A stretch of DNA of 64,000 nt from Dyadobacter sp. UC 10. GTDB lineage: Bacteria > Bacteroidota > Bacteroidia > Cytophagales > Spirosomataceae. Of this stretch, positions 1 to 7,214 are shown piece after piece (the first letter of the stretch is position 1; each line of letters opens with the position of its first letter). The notes under the pieces are model-generated. The model saw only the letters and a list, made by a program, of their open reading frames with translations, had not been told where the DNA came from and did not search any database. Location: the NCBI RefSeq assembly GCF_008369915.1, contig NZ_VSRN01000001.1, forward strand, positions 3,592,501-3,656,500, read 5' to 3'. A program made the position numbers and the translations under genes.

Positions 1-972
1 TCAAAGGCGGGACAAACGGAGCTGGAAAATCTTACTCCCGGTTTTGCAATGCGGATCTTTACCGGCGCACCCGTTCCCGATGGCGCAACTGCGGTAATAA
101 TGCAGGAGCACACGCGTGTTGCGGGCGGGCAGGTTTTTATCGATGAATTTCCGGTTCCTGAGGGCAAGAACGTGCGAAGGATCGGTCAGCAAATTATGGC
201 GGGGACTACCGCTTTGACAGCCGGAACTTACCTTTCACCCGGCGGTATCGCTTTTTTGCAGGGGCTGGGAATTACTGATGTTCAGGTGTGCAGAAAGCCG
301 AAAATCGGCTTATTGATTACGGGAGACGAACTTTTGAAGCCCGGTGAGCCGATGGTCGCTGGCAGGGTATTCGAATCAAATTCCGGCATGATAGCCGCGG
401 CATTGAAACAAGAGGGGCTGAGGGAAATCGAAATCCGCTACGCCGGCGACGATCTTGATACGACCATCACCGAGTTGCAAAAACTTGTGGAAAAAAACGA
501 CATAGTGCTGGCGTCGGGTGGAATTTCAGTAGGAGATTACGATTTCGTAGGAGAGGCGATGAATGCGGTCGGGGCAGAGACCGTTTTTTACAAGGTAAGA
601 CAGAAACCAGGCAAGCCTTTGCTATTTGCTAAAAAGGATGAAAAGTTATTTTTCGCCTTGCCAGGGAATCCTGCATCCTCTCTGGTGTGTTACTATGAAT
701 ATGTATTGCCAGCGATCAGGAAAATGACGGGCAGGACGGATTTGTTTTTGAAAGCATTGCAGTTGCCGGTCAAATATGGTTATTCATTTGACGGTGAGCG
801 CGACGAATTTTTAAAGGCGTCGATAGCGGACGATTCTGTAATTCCGCTCGACGGACAGGAATCGTTTTCAATCCGCTCTTTTGCGCTGGCGGATGCAATT
901 ATTTATCTCCCTGTCAGCCAGAACAAGGTGGCGGCGGGAGATTTGGTAGAAGTGCATTTGCTGCCATTTTAA
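1..972 (+). CDS. moeA: Molybdopterin molybdenumtransferase MoeA, 5'-truncated
   Basis: MoeA inserts molybdate into adenylylated molybdopterin, the last step of molybdenum-cofactor (Moco) synthesis in the cytoplasm. The reading frame is open from base 1, so the N-terminus lies outside the window; about 323 residues remain. Visible family motifs are PGxAxRIFTGAPVP near the start, the MoCF_biosynth core with LLITGDELLKPGEP and SGGISVGDYDFV, then KPGKPLLFA and LPGNPASSLVCYYEYV, followed by a C-terminal beta domain. Full-length MoeA is about 390-410 residues, so roughly 70-90 are missing. It heads a run of Moco genes on the same strand (moaD, moaE, moaC-mogA, moaA), which supports the call. Confidence 0.93.
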   Translation, partial: SKAGQTELENLTPGFAMRIFTGAPVPDGATAVIMQEHTRVAGGQVFIDEFPVPEGKNVRRIGQQIMAGTTALTAGTYLSPGGIAFLQGLGITDVQVCRKPKIGLLITGDELLKPGEPMVAGRVFESNSGMIAAALKQEGLREIEIRYAGDDLDTTITELQKLVEKNDIVLASGGISVGDYDFVGEAMNAVGAETVFYKVRQKPGKPLLFAKKDEKLFFALPGNPASSLVCYYEYVLPAIRKMTGRTDLFLKALQLPVKYGYSFDGERDEFLKASIADDSVIPLDGQESFSIRSFALADAIIYLPVSQNKVAAGDLVEVHLLPF

Positions 973-1003
973 TTTAGTCAGATAGATTTTGAACCGAAAA
1001 AAT

Positions 1004-1243
1004 ATGGGTTTGCACGTGCAGTATTTTGGAATGTTGGCAGAGGTGACGGGGCAGGCAGAGGAAAACTGGCTCGAAACCGGTAAGCTTACGGTAGGTGATT
1101 TTCGTAAACAGGTTACCGAAAAATATCCCGAGCTTCTTGGGAAGAAATTTAAAATCGCAGTAAACCGGCGGATATCCGAAGATCTCGCGCCTATTGACCC
1201 ACAATCTGAGATAGCACTTCTTCCACCATTTGCGGGAGGATAA
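1004..1243 (+). CDS. moaD: Molybdopterin synthase sulfur carrier subunit MoaD
   Basis: Small ubiquitin-like sulfur carrier of about 79 residues. In the family, the C-terminal Gly-Gly is adenylylated and thiocarboxylated and delivers sulfur to precursor Z inside the MoaD2-MoaE2 molybdopterin synthase. The protein ends in PPFAGG, the expected tail. I chose the ATG at 1004 (MGLHVQYFG), where the beta-grasp fold begins; a TTG at 989 in frame would add five residues. It lies 31 bases after moeA and 8 bases before moaE, matching the partnership of the two subunits. Confidence 0.88.
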   Translation: MGLHVQYFGMLAEVTGQAEENWLETGKLTVGDFRKQVTEKYPELLGKKFKIAVNRRISEDLAPIDPQSEIALLPPFAGG

Positions 1244-1251
1244 CAGGAGGT

Positions 1252-1701
1252 ATGGAAAAGAATCACAAGCCAAGAAAAGTATTTGTAGAAGGCCCGATCA
1301 GCCCGGATTTTATAGCGAAGTCTATTGCCAGTCACCAGTCCAAGACGAACATTGGCGCGCACGCGATCTTTTTAGGACAGATCAGGGCAGATGAAAAGGA
1401 GGGAGGCACAGTTTCCGGAATAGAGTACACTGCCTATGAGGATATGGCGAACGATGTTTTCTACGATATCCGCGAAGCCGCATTTGCGAAGTTTGAACTT
1501 ACCTGCTTGCATATTTACCACAGCCTAGGCCTCGTACCGACGGGAGAAATCAGCCTGTTCGTGTTCGTCTCGTCCCCCCACCGCCGCGCCGCATTCGAGG
1601 CTTCGGAGTTTATAGTTGAAGAAATTAAAAACAAAGCCCCGATTTTCGGGAAAGAGCTGATTGGAGAAGCCGGTGATTTTCGGTGGAAGGAGAATAGGTA
1701 G
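1252..1701 (+). CDS. moaE: Molybdopterin synthase catalytic subunit MoaE
   Basis: Large subunit of molybdopterin synthase (149 residues), which converts precursor Z to molybdopterin using MoaD thiocarboxylate. Family signatures are GAHAIFLGQIRADE (residues ~37-50), EYTAYEDMA, HSLGLVPTGEISLFVFV and the active-site segment SSPHRRAAFEAS...KNKAPIFGKE with the conserved lysines. The length is normal. An unusually complete AGGAGG (1245-1250) stands only one base before the ATG, closer than the usual 5-9 bases, so it may not work as a normal ribosome-binding site. Part of the moeA-moaD-moaE-moaCB-moaA run. Confidence 0.93.
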   Translation: MEKNHKPRKVFVEGPISPDFIAKSIASHQSKTNIGAHAIFLGQIRADEKEGGTVSGIEYTAYEDMANDVFYDIREAAFAKFELTCLHIYHSLGLVPTGEISLFVFVSSPHRRAAFEASEFIVEEIKNKAPIFGKELIGEAGDFRWKENR

Positions 1702-1757
1702 GTAAGGGGGTAAAGGGAGGAAGGGAGGAAGGAGGAAGGGAGTAAGGAGGAAGGAGA
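1702..1757 (+). repeat. Polypurine low-complexity tract (GGAAG/GGAAGGA)
   Basis: The intergenic stretch after the moaE stop is almost pure A/G, with only three T and no C in 56 bases. It is built from overlapping GGAAGGA/GGGAGGAA units. The strand asymmetry extends a little back into the end of moaE. Nothing coding is seen in it. It could form unusual DNA structure or simply be a slipped microsatellite. Confidence 0.7.
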
Positions 1758-1767
1758 TTTTTTGTCA

Positions 1768-1786
1768 CCCTTAGCTTGTCGAAGGG
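1768..1786 (+). repeat. Extragenic palindrome-like element
   Basis: The sequence CCCTTAGCTTGTCGAAGGG has CCCTT and AAGGG ends able to pair across a 9-base loop. It resembles a dispersed extragenic repeat with a CCCTTCGACAAGCT..AGGG core seen in many bacterial genomes. Only one copy was noticed in this window, so family membership is an inference from memory of the motif. Confidence 0.35.
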
Positions 1787-1805
1787 CATTCATTAAAAAA
1801 TAGAA

Positions 1806-2711
1806 ATGGTCGATATTACGCATAAGTCGAATACACTTCGGGTTGCTAAGGCGCAGGCGGTTGTGCAGGTGAGTAAGGGTGAGACAATTGCCGCGATTAA
1901 GAACCGGACTGTTCCGAAGGGTGATGTATTTGAAATGGCCAAAGCTGCCGGATTTCTGGCAGTAAAAAAAACGCCGGACCTGTTGCCCGATTGTCACCCG
2001 ATCCCGATTGAATATACTGCCGTCAATTATCGCATTGAAGGTTTGGAAATTGTGATCGAACTGATCGTCAAGACAATATACAAAACGGGTGTAGAGGTGG
2101 AGGCAATGCACGGCGCGTCGGTAGTAGCATTGACGATGTACGATATGCTCAAACCGATCGACAAAGGTGTTGAGATTAAGAACATCCGGCTACTTGAAAA
2201 GAAGGGTGGAAAAAGTGACCGGAAAGCCGCTCCTGGTGATCTGAAAATTGCAGTACTGGTTTGCTCAGATACGATTTCAAATGGAAATGGGGAAGACAAG
2301 TCCGGGAAAAAGATCATTGAGAAACTGGAAGCGTTCAATCTTTCAGTCGCAGATTATGTAGTAGTACCCGACGATAAAATAACAATCCAGCAGCAGATAT
2401 TGCAATGGACGAACACGGGTTATAAAATGATACTCATCACGGGAGGAACCGGTTTGTCGCGCCGGGATGTTACACCGGAAGCTGTATCGGAGCTGATCGA
2501 CCGCGAAATACCTGGCATTGCCGAGGCCGCGCGGAGCTACGGACAGGACCGGATACCGACAGCCATGCTTTCCAGATCAGTGGCCGGATTCTCAGGTGAC
2601 TCACTGGTTTTGACAATGCCGGGAAGCACCGGAGGGGTTACGGAATATATTGACGCGTTGTTTCCGCATATTTTACACGTATTTTCCGTACTAGAGGGCG
2701 AAAAGCACTGA
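1806..2711 (+). CDS. Bifunctional MoaC/MogA(MoaB) molybdenum cofactor protein
   Basis: A fusion of two Moco enzymes (301 residues). Residues ~1-150 are MoaC, cyclic pyranopterin monophosphate synthase, with KGDVFEMAKAAGF, TPDLLPDCHPIPIEYT and the VEVEAMHGASVVALTMYDMLK segment. Residues ~160-301 are a MogA/MoaB-type molybdopterin adenylyltransferase with VLVCSDTISNG, ILITGGTGLSRRDVTPEAV and MPGSTGGVTEYI. The single chain therefore covers the second pathway step and the adenylylation before MoeA. Such fusions are known in Bacteroidetes. It lies between moaE and moaA on the same strand, with 21 bases to moaA. Confidence 0.93.
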   Translation: MVDITHKSNTLRVAKAQAVVQVSKGETIAAIKNRTVPKGDVFEMAKAAGFLAVKKTPDLLPDCHPIPIEYTAVNYRIEGLEIVIELIVKTIYKTGVEVEAMHGASVVALTMYDMLKPIDKGVEIKNIRLLEKKGGKSDRKAAPGDLKIAVLVCSDTISNGNGEDKSGKKIIEKLEAFNLSVADYVVVPDDKITIQQQILQWTNTGYKMILITGGTGLSRRDVTPEAVSELIDREIPGIAEAARSYGQDRIPTAMLSRSVAGFSGDSLVLTMPGSTGGVTEYIDALFPHILHVFSVLEGEKH

Positions 2712-2732
2712 TTTTCATTTCAAACAAAATAA

Positions 2733-3725
2733 ATGTCACAACCTATTATAGATACATTCGGGCGCAAGCACACTTATCTGCGGATCTCGCTGACGGATAA
2801 GTGCAACCTGAGATGTACCTATTGCATGCCGCAGGAAGATATGCAGTTTATGCCTTCCAAGTGGCTGATGCAGGCAGATGAAATCCGTACACTTGCGGAG
2901 ATTTTTGTCGGAATGGGCGTAGAGAAAATCCGGCTGACGGGTGGTGAGCCGCTGATCCGGAAAGACGCACAGCAGATTATTGCCACTCTTGGCCAGCTGC
3001 CTGCCTCGCTTACACTTACAACAAATGCCGTATTTATCAATCAGTTTATTCCCGTTTTAAAAGATTCCGGGGTTAAGTCGCTGAATGTGAGTCTGGATAC
3101 GTTGCGGGAAGATCGATTTAAAGCGATTACAAAGCGAGAACATTTTGCGCAGACACTCGGTCACATCAGGTTGCTTTTGGCGGAAGGTTTTGTGGTAAAG
3201 ATCAATATGGTTGTGATGCGGGGCATCAATGATGATGAGGTGAATGATTTTGTGAGATTAACCCTTGACGAACCGAACCTGCACGTTCGCTTTATTGAGT
3301 TTATGCCTTTTAAAGGGAATCAATGGGATATGTCCAAAATCGTGTCGCACGCCGATCTGCTAACACAAATCAGTAGCGAGTTTGATTTTGATGCAATCCA
3401 ACCTGAAACAAATGACACTGCCCGCCGCTACCACGTGAACGGCGCGGGTGGGACATTCGGCGTTATCAGTACCGTCACCCAACCATTTTGCGAGGGCTGC
3501 AACCGCATTCGCCTTACTGCAGATGGTAAGCTGAAAAATTGCCTTTTCGATACTACAGAGGCTGACCTACTCACGCCGCTCAGGCAGGGTAAGGACGTTC
3601 GGGAGCTGATTCACCAGCATTTCTACAAAAAACATTTCGCGCACGGTGGCCACGCGGGCTTTACCGAGCAGCAGGCCAAGTCTGAATATGAGACCAACCG
3701 TGAAATGATCGCGATCGGCGGTTAA
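2733..3725 (+). CDS. moaA: GTP 3',8-cyclase MoaA (radical SAM)
   Basis: First enzyme of Moco synthesis: a radical-SAM protein that rearranges GTP to 3',8-cyclo-7,8-dihydro-GTP for MoaC. The radical-SAM cluster motif CNLRCTYC gives C24, C28 and C31. The second, substrate-binding 4Fe-4S cluster is formed by C253, C256 and C270 (CEGCNRIRLTADG...C). RLTGGEPLIRKD is the SAM-binding region. The chain ends in Gly-Gly, the C-terminal tail needed for MoaA activity in characterised homologues. At 330 residues it is typical. It is last in the Moco run, and no terminator hairpin was recognised behind it. Confidence 0.95.
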   Translation: MSQPIIDTFGRKHTYLRISLTDKCNLRCTYCMPQEDMQFMPSKWLMQADEIRTLAEIFVGMGVEKIRLTGGEPLIRKDAQQIIATLGQLPASLTLTTNAVFINQFIPVLKDSGVKSLNVSLDTLREDRFKAITKREHFAQTLGHIRLLLAEGFVVKINMVVMRGINDDEVNDFVRLTLDEPNLHVRFIEFMPFKGNQWDMSKIVSHADLLTQISSEFDFDAIQPETNDTARRYHVNGAGGTFGVISTVTQPFCEGCNRIRLTADGKLKNCLFDTTEADLLTPLRQGKDVRELIHQHFYKKHFAHGGHAGFTEQQAKSEYETNREMIAIGG

Positions 3726-3834
3726 CCGTCCAACACGTAATTTTTCCGTTCAAATAAGCCGTGCAACAATGCGCGGGAAGAGGTGATCATTGGGGAAACT
3801 CAAAGTTTCTCAACCTCAATAACCTTCGGAAGCC

Positions 3835-4251
3835 ATGAAAAACGTGATGAAAACAATCGCCGCGCTGACATTCAGTATTTGCCTGCTCAATCAAAACGCA
3901 TTCGCCATAGACCCGGTCGAGGCCAAAACGGAATGCAAGAATAACACTTGCGAAAAATTCAGAATAGGCATGTACCGCGTTAAAAATACGGAAACGATGA
4001 ACCTGCTTCTTGAAAAGGAAAAAGGGGAACGTTTGTCCATTAAAATAATGGATTTCAAAGGCAAAGTATTGCACGAAGAACTGGTGAGCCGATGGGTGAC
4101 GAAATTTGGGAAAAAGCTCAACTTCGCGGCAATGCAGGACGGAACATACACCGTCGAAGTTTCAAACGATCATGAAAAGGTGGTCAAGAACATATTTCTG
4201 TCGACCGACGAAGTCAGGGAAGTAAGTAGATTGATGATGAGTGCAAATTAA
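3835..4251 (+). CDS. Small secreted protein of unknown function
   Basis: A 138-residue protein with a clear signal peptide (MKNVMKTIAALTFSICLL, probable cleavage after NAFA). The mature part is a short beta-rich domain. Its pattern (IKIMDFKGKVLHEE ... DGTYTVEV ... KNIFLS) is reminiscent of the Ig-like fold of type-A T9SS sorting domains or DUF3244, but it stands alone rather than at the end of a large protein. There are two cysteines in the mature N-terminal part. Function is unknown. It follows moaA by 109 bases and is convergent with the next gene. Confidence 0.7.
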   Translation: MKNVMKTIAALTFSICLLNQNAFAIDPVEAKTECKNNTCEKFRIGMYRVKNTETMNLLLEKEKGERLSIKIMDFKGKVLHEELVSRWVTKFGKKLNFAAMQDGTYTVEVSNDHEKVVKNIFLSTDEVREVSRLMMSAN

Positions 4252-4264
4252 GGTTCGGAATGGA

Positions 4265-4300
4265 GCGTTACAGGATCTTGCCGCAGGATTTCTGTAACGC
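4265..4300. terminator. Hairpin between convergent genes
   Basis: A 9-bp perfect inverted repeat, GCGTTACAG (4265-4273) and CTGTAACGC (4292-4300), lies between the stops of two convergent genes. There is no strong T tract, so it may be a weak bidirectional terminator. Confidence 0.45.
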
Positions 4301-4303
4301 CCT

Positions 4304-5494
4304 TCATTCAAGTCGCCCGGTCTCTTCGAATTTGCGCGGTTGCAGCTGTCCCAGAATCAGGTCGTATATTAATTTCCCCCAAACCAAAATACATGGCACT
4401 GCTTTCACTACATAGGGTTTCATCCATTCATTCCGTATAAATCTCGGAAACAGATCAGTGGGTGAGAGGATCGTGAAAATCAGGGTAAGTATCAGTAAAG
4501 CGTAATTTCCCTTCGATGGGGCCTGCGCATAATACCAGAGTGCTACACCGGTTACAGCAATGATAAATGTCGGCGATTCGGCCCGGTGGTTGAAAATCAC
4601 AACCCAGATCAGCACCGATGCCAGTATCAATATCCTGAATGTAAAATTTGAGTAAGCTTTTATCCTCAAAAGCGGAATGCAGAACAGTATCGCCCCCGCC
4701 ACACTCGCATAAGTTTTATTCATTTCAAGACCAAACCACGTTCTCAGCCAACCTATCACCGAAATTCCGTCAGAGATGGAGTGATCGTTCGACAGCAAAT
4801 TCCCCCAGCTTTTGTATAAAAACACAAACTGTTCCAAATCAACGGCTACCAAAGGAAAAACTGTAAAAGCAACGACCCAGAAGGCTGTGGTGTATGTCAG
4901 TTTCAGTTTATCAGGATACAATAAATATAACGCCAGCCCAACTATCCCAAACAGCTTTATATAGATCGTCGAGACCAGACAAAAGGAAGCCAGCCAGTAA
5001 CGCCTTCGTTCCAACGCGCCGAAACTGAATAACAGCAGGCCGGCGATCAACGCGTTGCTTTGCTCGTTTTGTACAGCTGTAAGCAGCTCGACCGCCACGA
5101 AAACCAGGATCAGTCCTTTGGTCCGAATGTCAATTTTTGGAAGGTAATATACCGAGTAAAGCAAAACTGCTGCATTGAGGATATTCCAGAGTGAAAGCCC
5201 GAGCACGTCGGGCAGGAGCGCAAAGACCCCAAAGACAAGCGCGAATGTGGGACTGTATTTAAAAAGGTCCCCCTGTTCGTCGAGGTATTCGATATACAAG
5301 TCCTTTCCTTCCAGAAAATGGAAAAACGACTGTTTGAAAATGATATAGTTATTATAAGCTGTGTACAGTCTGCCGCCTTCCACAAAGGTTTTCAACGGCG
5401 AAAAGTAGGATTGCAGGCTCGCGAAAATGGCGATTGCTACAAATAAAAACAGCAGGTATTTCTGATTGGATAAAAAGCGGTTCAATGCGGTCAT
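4304..5494 (-). CDS. GT87/DUF2029-like polytopic membrane glycosyltransferase
   Basis: A 396-residue integral membrane protein with about ten hydrophobic helices. The segment YSPTFALVFGVFALLPDVLG followed by SLWNILNAAVLL is characteristic of the GT87 (DUF2029) family, GT-C-type glycosyltransferases that use polyprenyl-phosphate sugars, such as mycobacterial mannosyltransferases. Acceptor and sugar cannot be told from the sequence. The start codon lies 10 bases from the stop of the upstream esterase gene on the same strand, so the two are probably co-transcribed. Confidence 0.75.
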   Translation of the reverse strand: MTALNRFLSNQKYLLFLFVAIAIFASLQSYFSPLKTFVEGGRLYTAYNNYIIFKQSFFHFLEGKDLYIEYLDEQGDLFKYSPTFALVFGVFALLPDVLGLSLWNILNAAVLLYSVYYLPKIDIRTKGLILVFVAVELLTAVQNEQSNALIAGLLLFSFGALERRRYWLASFCLVSTIYIKLFGIVGLALYLLYPDKLKLTYTTAFWVVAFTVFPLVAVDLEQFVFLYKSWGNLLSNDHSISDGISVIGWLRTWFGLEMNKTYASVAGAILFCIPLLRIKAYSNFTFRILILASVLIWVVIFNHRAESPTFIIAVTGVALWYYAQAPSKGNYALLILTLIFTILSPTDLFPRFIRNEWMKPYVVKAVPCILVWGKLIYDLILGQLQPRKFEETGRLE

Positions 5495-5504
5495 TTCAAA
5501 TTTA

Positions 5505-6431
5505 CTACTTCATATAACCCATTGTTTTCAGCCAGCCTTCCATCGCGGCGGGCCAGTTGGCAAGAGAGCCTTTTCCTTCGGTGCGCATGCCGTAGCCGTG
5601 GCCGCCTTTTGGGTAAAGGTGCATTTCAGCAGGTATTTTTTTGTTTTTTAATGCAAGATAATATTGAATGCTGTTTTCGACAGGTACGCCGGTATCGTCC
5701 ATCGCGTGCACCAGGAACGCAGGCGGCGTCTGGTCACTTACCTGCATTTCGTTGCTGTAATATTTGATCAGCTCGTCCGATTTTTCAGAGCCCAGCAAAT
5801 TATCGCGCGAGCCGCCGTGCGAGATATTGGGTTGAAATGAAATGACCGGGTATAGCAAAATAGAAAAATCGGGTTTTGCGTCGGGGGAAGCTTTGGGGCC
5901 CATATTATGGTGCGTCGAAAGTGTCGCTGCCAAATGTCCGCCGGCCGAAAAACCCATTACGCCGATCTTGTTTTTGTCGATATTCCACTTACCTGCACCT
6001 TCGCGGATCAGCTTCATCGCCTGCATCGCGTCCATTAAAGGTACTTCGTGCTGATGCTCCATTGCTTTTGCATTCGGCAGGCGGTATTTCAATACGAATG
6101 CCGAAATACCTCTGTCGTTGAACCACTTTGCAAAATCGCTTCCTTCATGCGAAGCGGCCAGGATGCCATAGCCGCCACCCGGACAGATCATAACAGCCGC
6201 GCCGGTCGCTTTTTCTTTTGGTGCAATGTAGGCGGTCATCGTAGGGACCGTTACGCCGCTGATCCGCAGAATGCCACTTGCATCGGTTTCGGATTTTTCC
6301 TGAACGTCGCTGGTTTTGAAATTCGGTACTTTGCCTTCCGGCCAGAGATTGATCGTTTCGTTTTGTGCCATGGATTGATAAGAAATAGCGCACAGGCTCA
6401 GGGAGGCAATACTATGGAATATTTTTTTCAT
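5505..6431 (-). CDS. Secreted alpha/beta-hydrolase (acetyl esterase/xylan esterase type)
   Basis: A ~308-residue secreted esterase of the BD-FAE/acetyl-esterase group. MKKIFHSIASLSLCAISYQS is a signal peptide ending near SMAQ. Oxyanion motif PGGGYGILA, nucleophile elbow GFSAGGHLA, acid DDTGVPVENS and catalytic His in KGGHGYGM are all present. Such enzymes deacetylate plant polysaccharides or small acyl sugars in the periplasm; the substrate is not known here. I chose the ATG at 6431; an in-frame TTG at 6452 would add residues before the signal peptide. The gene is followed after 10 bases by the GT87-like gene. Confidence 0.85.
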   Translation of the reverse strand: MKKIFHSIASLSLCAISYQSMAQNETINLWPEGKVPNFKTSDVQEKSETDASGILRISGVTVPTMTAYIAPKEKATGAAVMICPGGGYGILAASHEGSDFAKWFNDRGISAFVLKYRLPNAKAMEHQHEVPLMDAMQAMKLIREGAGKWNIDKNKIGVMGFSAGGHLAATLSTHHNMGPKASPDAKPDFSILLYPVISFQPNISHGGSRDNLLGSEKSDELIKYYSNEMQVSDQTPPAFLVHAMDDTGVPVENSIQYYLALKNKKIPAEMHLYPKGGHGYGMRTEGKGSLANWPAAMEGWLKTMGYMK

Positions 6432-6519
6432 AAATGGTTCTTTTCGACACAAAGAAATTTTCGCATTTGATATACCTCAAAGCGTGAAGGAAGATTAGGT
6501 ATTTGTGTAAACCGGTAGG

Positions 6520-7107
6520 TCAGGGCTTGGCCGGGTTGATCATAATATGGGCGCGGTGCGTGCCCGGGTCCATGATCCAGGGCATTCCGGGTACATCCGG
6601 TTTGAGCGGTAACCCGCTGCTTTCCGCAGTAGCAAAAGGAATATAAACCACATAGCGCAAGTAGCCGTTTTTAAGCGTGCCTGCTGCTTCATCATAATTG
6701 TCTTTTGTTCCGGAAAGCACAAACAGCGTCGATGATTGCTTCGGCATTTTCAGTGTTCCGTCTTTGGCTTCCTTTTCCCTGATATCAAAAATAGCCTTTG
6801 CATTCTTGCCTTCTTTCGTCAGCACGCGGCCGCGTTCCATGAATGGTTCGAGGTCGGCGTGGTAGCAGGAAACGCCGATATCATCTTTTTTCGGGTCGTC
6901 GGCAATGCATATGTAATCGTTGGTGCCGTCCCGCAATACTTTAAACGTTCCATCTTCCGCATAACCGTAAACTTTGGCGCCAGCCTGTTTTTCGGACGGC
7001 GCAGCAAGTACAGCGGTCTTGATCTGAATATCAGGCGAAGGGATTTTCTGGGCCGCTACCGGAAGTGCCAGTGCGACAGCGATTAAGGAAAAAAAAGTCT
7101 TGTTCAT
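6520..7107 (-). CDS. Secreted protein of unknown function
   Basis: A 195-residue protein with signal peptide (MNKTFFSLIAVALALPVAAQ). The mature sequence has no motif I recognise. Visible features are a DYICIADDP/VSCYHADLEPFM region with two cysteines and a C-terminal MPWIMDPGTHRAHIMI stretch containing two histidines. The protein is predicted periplasmic or exported. It is divergent from the PVC-type dehydrogenase gene at 7215, with a ~107-base shared upstream region in which no canonical promoter element was found. Confidence 0.65.
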   Translation of the reverse strand: MNKTFFSLIAVALALPVAAQKIPSPDIQIKTAVLAAPSEKQAGAKVYGYAEDGTFKVLRDGTNDYICIADDPKKDDIGVSCYHADLEPFMERGRVLTKEGKNAKAIFDIREKEAKDGTLKMPKQSSTLFVLSGTKDNYDEAAGTLKNGYLRYVVYIPFATAESSGLPLKPDVPGMPWIMDPGTHRAHIMINPAKP

Positions 7108-7214
7108 GATAGTAAATGACAGGTGGATTGTCTCTTATACTCTAAAATTAGCAATCTTTAATTTAAGAATAGCACAATTCGGTCCCGCTTTCCCGGCCTA
7201 TACTAATTCACCTC

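Noticed and set aside
868..1362. Long minus-strand ORF across moeA/moaD/moaE
   Set aside because: Antisense to three clearly conserved genes and with no recognisable protein features.
5497..5504. Promoter TAAATTTG on the minus strand before the GT87-like gene
   Set aside because: It would place transcription at the start codon itself, has no -33 partner, and the upstream esterase gene is only 10 bases away.
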